Below, piece after piece: positions 7,164 to 11,654 of a DNA stretch of 11,654 bases (the stretch's first letter is position 1; each line of letters begins with the position of its first letter). This DNA is from Bacteroidales bacterium. GTDB lineage: Bacteria; Bacteroidota; Bacteroidia; Bacteroidales; UBA7960. The notes below the pieces were generated by a model. The model did not search any database. It saw nothing but the letters and a program-made list of their open reading frames with translations, and was not told the origin of the DNA. A program made the translations under genes and the position numbers. The stretch covers positions 1 through 11,654 of the forward strand of contig SKTA01000128.1 in assembly GCA_007122745.1 (NCBI GenBank), in the 5' to 3' direction.

Positions 7164-7210
7164 TGAATGGCTGGATCCTCATGTATGTAAGACTTCTCCA
7201 GAGCCATTCA
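7164..7210. repeat. Inverted repeat TGAATGGCT...AGCCATTCA in a gene-free spacer
   Basis: Perfect 9-bp arms (7164-7172 and 7202-7210) flank a 29-bp loop, within the 279-bp spacer between the kinase stop codon and the TonB receptor start. Neither strand shows a T-run after the hairpin, so it does not look like an intrinsic terminator; an operator or an RNA structure is possible. The rest of this spacer (6989-7267) shows no credible gene: the only small open frame is low in plausible features and overlaps the kinase 3' end. Confidence 0.5.
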
Positions 7211-7267
7211 AAAGGAAGCAATTCGGCATTACGTGCCATGTTGTTGGCTGCCTGGTTAATTGGTTTG

Positions 7268-9607
7268 TTAGGATTTTGAAGTGATGTAGGCGTTAATTAA
7301 CATATTTAACTTTTCGCGGCTGACGGGTTTTGAGGCGTAGGCATCACATCCGGCGTCAAGCATACGCTGTTCATCACCGGTTTGTGCGTGTGCCGTGATC
7401 GCTATTACCGGCAGATTGGGTCTGATCTTCTTGATTTTTTTTGTGGCTTCTATCCCGTTCATCACCGGCATCTTGATGTCCATCAAAACAAGGGCAATTT
7501 CGGGATGATCCAGGCAGATCTGCACCGCTTCCTGACCGTTTATTGCATGCAAATTATTGTAACCCATCAGTCCGAGCACACTGTCAAGGTATAAAAAGTT
7601 GGCATCATCATCCTCCGCAATTAAAATGGGGGTATCTCCAATTTTCTCTTGTGGAGTTATTGTTTGAACAAAGCTTTCTTCTTGCTGCTGAACCGGTTTG
7701 AAGGGGATTGTAAAAAAGAAAGTGGACCCTTTTCCCTTTTCCGAATCAATCCAAATGGTGCCACCAAGCGCTTTAGTAAGTCCTTTTGCAATAGACAAAC
7801 CGAGTCCACTTCCTTCGTATCCTCGTGTTGTGGAGGTATCCTCCTGGGAAAAGGGTTCAAAAATTGCTTGCTGCTTTTCCAGCGATATGCCTTTACCGGT
7901 GTCTTTAACAAAGAACCTCAGAAATCTTTCCTGGATCTCATAACCAAATTGAATACTGCCTTGATCGGTAAACTTAATGGCATTGTCGATTAATTTATCC
8001 AGTATTTTCGCTAATAAATTCCTATCGCTCTTGATTTCCAAATCATTGTCTGGTTGTGGCACGATGAGGTTTATATTGATCTCTTTGTCTGCAGATTGGT
8101 TTTTTGCTTTCTGAAGCACATCCATCAATTCGGAATTAAGCCGGAAATCTTTTTCTCTGACCTGGATGCTGCCACTTGTAACCATCGACACATCAAGGAT
8201 ATTGTTGACCGTATCTATAAGGCGGTAGCTGCTTTTTTTCAGCAAATCATAATGTTCCTTTCGCTCATCACGCGACAGGTCTGTATCGGCAAGTATTTGT
8301 CCGAAACCAAGGATACTGTTCAGGGGTGTTCGTATTTCATGGGAAATATTATTGATGAAGGCATTTTTTAGCCTGTCGCTTTCCTCAGCCTTCTCCTTTG
8401 CAAGGATAAGCGCTTGCTCAGTTTGCTTGATGTGGGTTTGATCAAAAAGATATCCGCGTATTAACAGCGGCTCTCCGTTTTCGTTTCGCTCGATCCTTGA
8501 AAAATCGTAAAACCACCTGTAAACACCATCTTTGCATCGCAATCTGTAAGATTGGTCATAAGTGTCTTTTCGCTTTTTTATATTTTCTTTAATTTTTGGA
8601 AAAATACGGTCCAAATCCTCTTTATGTGCCAGATCTGCAAATCGAAAATTGGGATGGGTAATTTCTTCGCGGGTGTAACCAAGGATGTCTTTTACATTCT
8701 CTGAGATTTGTAACACAGGGTAGCCTTCACCAACTTTATACTGGATGGTAAAAACCGGTCCGGCAGAAAAAAGATCGCGCTCGTAGCGGAGCAATTCCTC
8801 CATGCGCTTTCGTTCTGTAATATCGGCAGATATGCCGCACAAACCGATCGGCTTGTTGTCCGGATTGTAAAGGATTTGAGTTCTGACATCCATGATGATC
8901 TCCTGCCCGTAAGCTGTTTTATTGATCATCTCACCACGCCATTTGCCCGATTTCAGGGTTTCCCTGATTACGTCATCCTGTGTGTGGCTTTTTTCCTCAT
9001 TTTCGCCGTATTTATGGACTGATTGACCAATCAAAGTTTCTTTGGGGTATCCGAGCTTTTCCACTTCTGCCTGGTTAACATAGGTGATGATCCCCTTCAG
9101 ATCGGTAACCGTAACGCAATCCTGGATCTGGTCAAGGATAAGAGATTGGAAACTTAATTGATCCTGCGCCTCTTTTTGTTCTGTGATGTCCAGTCCAAGC
9201 CCCCAGGATGCCCATCCCGGGATTTTTATTTTATGATAGGTGTCAAACCAGGTTACAACGCGCTTTTCACCGTTTTTTGTAATAAGCTCGAACGTGTTTA
9301 TGTTTGCGTCTTTGTTATCAGACGTTTCCATTAACAACTTCCTGTAGTCTGGATCGGGATAAAGCAACTCCATCGCTTTTGGGTTGCCAATGATTTCCTC
9401 GGCAGCATAACCGGTACTTTGCTCGCAGGCTTTGTTCCATATAATAAACAGACCATTCTCATCAAATGCATTAAGGAGAATGGGCATGTTGTCCAGTATC
9501 AGCCAGAACCGGAACTCGCTCTCTTTTAAAAGCTTTAAAGCATTGATTCGCTCTTGCTTCGTAGGTATCTTTTCTGACATCTTACCCTGATTTAGGGTGA
9601 AAAACAT
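7268..9607 (-). CDS. Hybrid sensor histidine kinase, PAS-PAS-PAS-HisKA-HATPase-REC
   Basis: The 779-residue soluble protein has no signal peptide or membrane segment, so it should sense a cytoplasmic or diffusible cue. Three PAS/PAC units occupy about residues 30-147 (ending GLGLDITEQK), 152-270 (ending GISADITERK) and 275-398. The HisKA dimerisation domain follows, with phospho-acceptor His423 in NISHEIRTPLNSILGF. The ATPase domain has an N box (LIDNAIKFT, Asn542), G1 (DTGKGIS, 569-575), F box (FEPFSQED) and G2 (GSGLGLS, 599-605). The C-terminal receiver (about 659-777) has acidic residues 665-667, phospho-acceptor Asp710 (LVLMDIKMPVMNG), Thr738 and Lys760. All catalytic residues are intact. 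There is no DNA-binding output, so phosphate probably passes to a phosphotransfer protein or a regulator encoded elsewhere. The Met at residue 10 (9580) is a likely alternative start, preceded by AGGGTAAG. A different three-gene cluster lies downstream; a functional link is unproven. Confidence 0.93.
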   Translation of the reverse strand: MFFTLNQGKMSEKIPTKQERINALKLLKESEFRFWLILDNMPILLNAFDENGLFIIWNKACEQSTGYAAEEIIGNPKAMELLYPDPDYRKLLMETSDNKDANINTFELITKNGEKRVVTWFDTYHKIKIPGWASWGLGLDITEQKEAQDQLSFQSLILDQIQDCVTVTDLKGIITYVNQAEVEKLGYPKETLIGQSVHKYGENEEKSHTQDDVIRETLKSGKWRGEMINKTAYGQEIIMDVRTQILYNPDNKPIGLCGISADITERKRMEELLRYERDLFSAGPVFTIQYKVGEGYPVLQISENVKDILGYTREEITHPNFRFADLAHKEDLDRIFPKIKENIKKRKDTYDQSYRLRCKDGVYRWFYDFSRIERNENGEPLLIRGYLFDQTHIKQTEQALILAKEKAEESDRLKNAFINNISHEIRTPLNSILGFGQILADTDLSRDERKEHYDLLKKSSYRLIDTVNNILDVSMVTSGSIQVREKDFRLNSELMDVLQKAKNQSADKEININLIVPQPDNDLEIKSDRNLLAKILDKLIDNAIKFTDQGSIQFGYEIQERFLRFFVKDTGKGISLEKQQAIFEPFSQEDTSTTRGYEGSGLGLSIAKGLTKALGGTIWIDSEKGKGSTFFFTIPFKPVQQQEESFVQTITPQEKIGDTPILIAEDDDANFLYLDSVLGLMGYNNLHAINGQEAVQICLDHPEIALVLMDIKMPVMNGIEATKKIKKIRPNLPVIAITAHAQTGDEQRMLDAGCDAYASKPVSREKLNMLINAYITSKS
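9582..9600. promoter_or_regulatory. Hairpin-forming inverted repeat over the alternative start of the kinase gene
   Basis: ACCCT (9584-9588), a 5-base loop and AGGGT (9594-9598) form a perfect 5-bp stem, extendable by a G-T wobble and a T-A pair to about 7 bp. On the minus strand the 3' arm contains the AGGG just upstream of the ATG at 9580, so folding could hide that ribosome-binding site if translation starts there. If it starts at 9607 the hairpin is simply coding. Confidence 0.35.
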
Positions 9608-9745
9608 GTCAAAAATATAAATTTTTTACAACAAAATCTCTGTTAAATGATATAATCAATCGTCATTGGCATAAAGGCCATTAAAAAAAAGACGAATTCG
9701 GTAATCAATAAGAGATATACAGTTTATTTTACAGGTTCTGAAACA

Positions 9746-10354
9746 TTATTTGCGGTTCAGAATTGCTGAAACCGCATTTATCTCGGCTTCATTGGCGTGT
9801 TTTTTCATGTACTCCCGAACGATATCGGGTTGTTCTGCTCCAATGGGAACAAAGATCATCGCTGCGCTGTTCATGCAATAACGCAATCCGGTCGGTGGCG
9901 GACCGTCATCAAACAAATGTCCGAGGTGCGAACCACTGGCTGCATCAATCACTTCTGTACGGATCATTCCATAAGATTTATCTGTCCGGTAGAAAACAGC
10001 ATCTGGTGTGATGGTCTCAAAGAAGCTTGGCCAGCCACATCCTGAATCAAATTTGGTGTCGGAATAAAATAATGGTTGACCGCTGGCCGCCGAAAAAAAG
10101 ATGCCGGCTTCTTTTGTATTGTGGTATTTGCCGGTAAAGGGTCTTTCAGTACCCGCTTCCCTTAAAATATGATATTGATCCGGATCAAGCAGGTTTTGCC
10201 ATTCCCGGTCTGAACGTTCAATGAAATATGTTCCCGGGTCATTGTCTTTTTTATTGATGGTCATGTCTCTATCGTTTAAAGGATTCTGGCTTTGCACCAA
10301 AATAGGGATACAAAGCATTATTGGTAATAAAAATGTTATAATTATATTTCTCAT
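9746..10354 (-). CDS. msrB: Exported peptide-methionine (R)-S-oxide reductase, MsrB family
   Basis: The 202-residue protein reduces methionine-R-sulfoxide in damaged proteins. A signal peptide (MRNIIITFLLPIMLCIPILV, cleavage near QSQ) points to a periplasmic location; the Cys at 15 lies in the hydrophobic core and is not in a proper lipobox. The MsrB domain spans about 42-172. It contains DSGCGWPSF with the likely resolving Cys106, the SHLGHLFDDGP stretch, and RYCMNSAAM with catalytic Cys160. The two CxxC pairs that bind zinc in many MsrB proteins are absent (positions about 87-91 and 135-140 read FFSAAS and VIDAAS), as in the zinc-free type of the Neisseria PilB MsrB domain. It is a stand-alone enzyme with no MsrA domain or neighbouring msrA. 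An electron donor (thioredoxin-like or DsbD-type) would have to be encoded elsewhere. It lies 138 bp upstream of the kinase gene on the same strand, which may or may not mean co-transcription. Confidence 0.94.
   Translation of the reverse strand: MRNIIITFLLPIMLCIPILVQSQNPLNDRDMTINKKDNDPGTYFIERSDREWQNLLDPDQYHILREAGTERPFTGKYHNTKEAGIFFSAASGQPLFYSDTKFDSGCGWPSFFETITPDAVFYRTDKSYGMIRTEVIDAASGSHLGHLFDDGPPPTGLRYCMNSAAMIFVPIGAEQPDIVREYMKKHANEAEINAVSAILNRK
9751..9776 (-). terminator. Stable stem-loop across the msrB stop region, possible terminator
   Basis: TGCGGTTCAG (9751-9760) pairs with CTGAAACCGCA (9766-9776), giving a 10-bp stem with one bulged base and a 5-base loop. It overlaps the last codons of msrB on the minus strand. 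The sequence after it is AAATAATG rather than a U-run, so it may protect the 3' end or attenuate rather than be a classical terminator. Confidence 0.35.
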
Positions 10355-10369
10355 CTGTTTATATTAGTT

Positions 10370-10379
10370 CAGTGCACTG
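10370..10379. promoter_or_regulatory. Perfect palindrome CAGTGCACTG upstream of msrB
   Basis: This self-complementary 10-mer lies 15 bp upstream of the msrB ATG, a position where a bound regulator could block initiation. It has no flanking symmetry beyond the 10 bases, so a chance origin is possible. No regulator is assigned. Confidence 0.3.
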
Positions 10380-10490
10380 TTAATCAATGTGTTGTGAAAC
10401 ATAAGGCTAGCTTTTTTCTCGCAAAGGTTCGCAGACTTAAAAAACTCCATGTAATCATAATCATCCCCCTGTGTGTCAAAAATCCATTGT

Positions 10491-10506
10491 TCCCGAATGA
10501 TCGGGA
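10491..10506. repeat. Hairpin TCCCGA-ATGA-TCGGGA
   Basis: Two perfect 6-bp arms enclose a 4-base loop. No T-run follows on either strand. Its right arm overlaps the start of element B, suggesting the hairpin is part of that dispersed element; at the 4.5-kb copy the arms have decayed (TCCTAAAGGATCGA). Confidence 0.55.
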
Positions 10507-10524
10507 TCTTCGACATGGGCGTTT
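10499..10524. repeat. Dispersed intergenic element B, copy 2
   Basis: Starts GATCGGGATC and contains CGACATGGGCGTTT. It aligns without gaps to 4535-4560 with 21 of 26 identical bases. The core ACATGGGCGT recurs at 10566-10575. Confidence 0.65.
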
Positions 10525-10540
10525 GGCTAAATGATAACCA

Positions 10541-10560
10541 GCTTCGAGCTTCGGGCTTTT
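10541..10560. repeat. Dispersed intergenic element A, copy 2
   Basis: GCTTCGAGCTTCGGGCTTTT matches 17 of 20 bases at 4461-4480. Both copies contain a CTTCGNG heptamer twice, followed by CTTTT. Confidence 0.65.
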
Positions 10561-10643
10561 AATCTACATGGGCGTCTCATGCTAAAATAACAAGGAAACC
10601 GTCGTGCGTGTTCATTTTTTCAGTTTCAGTAACTGTAAACATC

Positions 10644-10714
10644 ATCCGCTTTATCCGTATGCTGTTTGATTTGATGGAACACGGATGATACTGATGCGAC
10701 GGATTTATGCGGAT
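10644..10714. repeat. ATCCGC/ATCCGT inverted repeat with internal degenerate 9-mers
   Basis: The left arm has ATCCGC (10644-10649), a 3-base gap and ATCCGT (10653-10658). The right arm has ACGGAT (10699-10704), a 4-base gap and GCGGAT (10709-10714), so the arms pair as two 6-bp blocks around a 40-bp loop. On the minus strand the right side is a degenerate 9-10-mer series (AATCCGCATA, AATCCGTCG, CATCAGTAT, CATCCGTGT). It lies just 3' of the SRPBCC gene and could act at its transcript end, but there is no U-run. Confidence 0.6.
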
Positions 10715-10721
10715 TAATTAT

Positions 10722-11189
10722 TTATTCTTTAGGAGGAAACCGCTTCAGCAATGCCTTTTCTCTATGTGAAAATATTTTCTTTAATTGTTTTTTAATGAAA
10801 AGCGCATTGGCAAACCTTCCAATGAATGCCATTGGCGGCCGGTAAGAGATGATGTCTTTCATAAGCACGCCACCATCTCTTTCCTCTATATGATGCTCAT
10901 GATGCCACATCGCATAGGGTCCTACCCTTTGTTCATCCACAAAATACCGCTTTTCTTCAATATGGGATATCTCAGTGACCCAGATCACAGGGATGCCTGC
11001 CAGAGGTTTTACACGGTAGCTGATGATCATTCCGGGATACATCTTTTCGGGAAGTCCCTTGCTGGTGATGTCGAAGCCCATGTGCTCAGGTGTGATCTTT
11101 TTCAGGTTTGCCGGTGAGGATATGAAATCCCAGACTTCATCTATACCGGCATGAAGAAATTGCTCTGTTTTTAATTGAAAGAAGGCCAT
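10722..11189 (-). CDS. SRPBCC-fold (START/polyketide cyclase-like) protein
   Basis: I place the start at the ATG at 11189 (155 residues). The frame extends to a TTG at 11216, but family members begin close to the first strand and MAFFQLKTEQF fits that pattern. The protein resembles the cyclase/dehydrase-type SRPBCC family, whose helix-grip fold encloses a hydrophobic cavity for an unknown ligand. Visible landmarks are the N-terminal strand with DEVWDFISSPANLKKITP (residues 17-34), central strands (MIISYRVKPLAGIPVIWVTEI), the GPYAMWHHEHHIEE segment (90-103), GGVLMKDIISYRPP, and the C-terminal helix FIGRFANALFIKKQLKKIF that closes the cavity. No signal peptide or membrane segment is seen, so it should be cytoplasmic. 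In other bacteria related domains are found next to or fused with epimerase-like proteins (recalled, not checked); none is here. It is divergent from the metallopeptidase-like gene, sharing a 159-bp promoter region. The ligand cannot be predicted. Confidence 0.82.
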   Translation of the reverse strand: MAFFQLKTEQFLHAGIDEVWDFISSPANLKKITPEHMGFDITSKGLPEKMYPGMIISYRVKPLAGIPVIWVTEISHIEEKRYFVDEQRVGPYAMWHHEHHIEERDGGVLMKDIISYRPPMAFIGRFANALFIKKQLKKIFSHREKALLKRFPPKE

Positions 11190-11348
11190 AAGGATACTTT
11201 TTATAAGATTAAACAATGTATCTGGGATCTTTTGTTCATTCCGGATTATAATTTTAAGAGATTAAAGGCATGGTAAGGTTTTTTTTCGTTTTTTTGTAAT
11301 ATCATAGTGCCAATTGCATAAGCCATTCATAACTAAAAAGCAACCGTC

Positions 11349-11654
11349 ATGGCTGAAATCAACAGTTTTCTCGATTTTCTGAAGCTCCTTTTTATTACAA
11401 GTTTAAGTCAACTGATATGGTTGATGGGCCTTTTCTTCATCTTTGGACTCATTCTTTATTTTTTGGCACGTTCAACACGCATCACATTCGTGAAGTCGGC
11501 CGGAATGAAGGCAGATATCGTGTTTACCGGATGGATTGGAACACCTGTGCATGAACTGGGGCATGCCATATTCTGTATCCTTTTCGGGCATAAAATTGTT
11601 GAGATGAAACTTTACAGTCCGAACAGTGAAGATGGTTCCCTGGGTTATGTAAAC
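11349..11654 (+). CDS. Membrane metallopeptidase-like protein (HELGH), 5' part only
   Basis: The ATG at 11349 opens a frame that runs to the window end without a stop: 102 codons seen. There is one strong N-terminal membrane segment (about residues 20-40, LIWLMGLFFIFGLILYFLA). A second hydrophobic region follows at about 57-80 and contains the zinc-site motif HELGH (residues 68-72) within GTPVHELGHAIFCILFGHKI. HExxH inside a hydrophobic segment is typical of M50-type intramembrane metallopeptidases (site-2 protease group) and of related uncharacterised membrane proteins; the third zinc ligand would lie beyond the window. The C-terminal visible part, GSLGYVN, would lie beyond the first catalytic helix. 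Whether it is an active protease cannot be judged from this fragment. No Shine-Dalgarno sequence precedes the ATG, as usual for this phylum; the upstream 132 bp are AT-rich with T-runs near 11280-11295 but no clear promoter. Confidence 0.8.
   Translation, partial: MAEINSFLDFLKLLFITSLSQLIWLMGLFFIFGLILYFLARSTRITFVKSAGMKADIVFTGWIGTPVHELGHAIFCILFGHKIVEMKLYSPNSEDGSLGYVN

Larger units (their letters stand above)
10355..10721. other. Gene-free spacer upstream of msrB, rich in palindromes and dispersed repeats
   Basis: The 367 bp between msrB and the SRPBCC gene contain no credible open frame. From left to right they hold: a perfect 10-bp palindrome (10370-10379); a degenerate decamer pair starting TCGCA at 10419 and 10429; a TCCCGA-ATGA-TCGGGA hairpin (10491-10506); copies of elements B and A shared with the 4.5-kb spacer; a second ACATGGGCGT 53 bases after the first; and an ATCCGC/ATCCGT inverted repeat near the right end. 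The msrB promoter should be near the left end but no clear box is visible. Confidence 0.75.

Noticed and set aside
7096..7284. Plus-strand 62-codon frame between the kinase and TonB receptor genes
   Set aside because: It overlaps the 3' end of the kinase gene, contains the inverted repeat, and shows no signal peptide, domain or plausible ribosome-binding context.
9664..9690. Possible terminator TGGC-ATAAAG-GCCA next to an A-run between msrB and the kinase gene
   Set aside because: The stem is only 4 bp, and in the direction of transcription the T-run comes before the stem, not after it.

Overview
The window looks like chromosomal DNA of a member of the Bacteroidota, possibly Bacteroidales/Marinilabiliales-like. 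The evidence is a TonB-dependent receptor with an N-terminal carboxypeptidase-regulatory-like domain, genes with AT-rich leaders and almost no Shine-Dalgarno sequences, a multi-PAS hybrid histidine kinase, and outer-membrane proteins ending in Phe. This placement is inferred from gene content; no rRNA or marker gene is present.

Layout. (1) Positions 1-1205 (+) hold the C-terminal part of a BamA/D15-like outer-membrane beta-barrel protein cut by the window edge. (2) A convergent gap (1206-1320) consists mostly of a hexamer and a heptamer microsatellite. (3) Three minus-strand genes for exported proteins follow, in transcription order: a TonB-dependent receptor (6988-4598), a secreted protein of unknown function (4346-2724) and a surface-repeat protein built of 16-residue GFMN-type units (2676-1321). 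The gap before the second gene is a mosaic of short tandem repeats, and the third gene has an AAAT tetranucleotide tract immediately before its start codon. (4) Upstream on the same strand are a cytoplasmic PAS-PAS-PAS-HisKA-HATPase-REC hybrid kinase (9607-7268) and a signal-peptide-bearing, zinc-free type methionine sulfoxide reductase B (10354-9746). (5) A 367-bp gene-free stretch (10355-10721) carries several palindromes and diverged copies of elements also found near 4.5 kb. (6) An SRPBCC-fold protein (11189-10722, minus) is divergent from the 5' part of a membrane metallopeptidase-like gene with an HELGH motif (11349 to window end, plus).

How the genes may work together. The TonB receptor, unknown secreted protein and repeat protein could form one envelope-associated cluster, since they are co-oriented and all exported; co-transcription is uncertain because of the 251-bp gap between the first two. 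The kinase has a built-in receiver but no partner regulator here. MsrB would repair oxidised methionines in the periplasm.

No tRNA, rRNA, CRISPR array, insertion sequence or phage gene was seen. The most unusual aspect is the density and variety of short tandem repeats and dispersed elements in the intergenic DNA, especially the tetranucleotide tract at the translation start of a surface-repeat protein, a candidate for slippage-controlled expression. I found no convincing evidence of a wholly new defence or mobile system.
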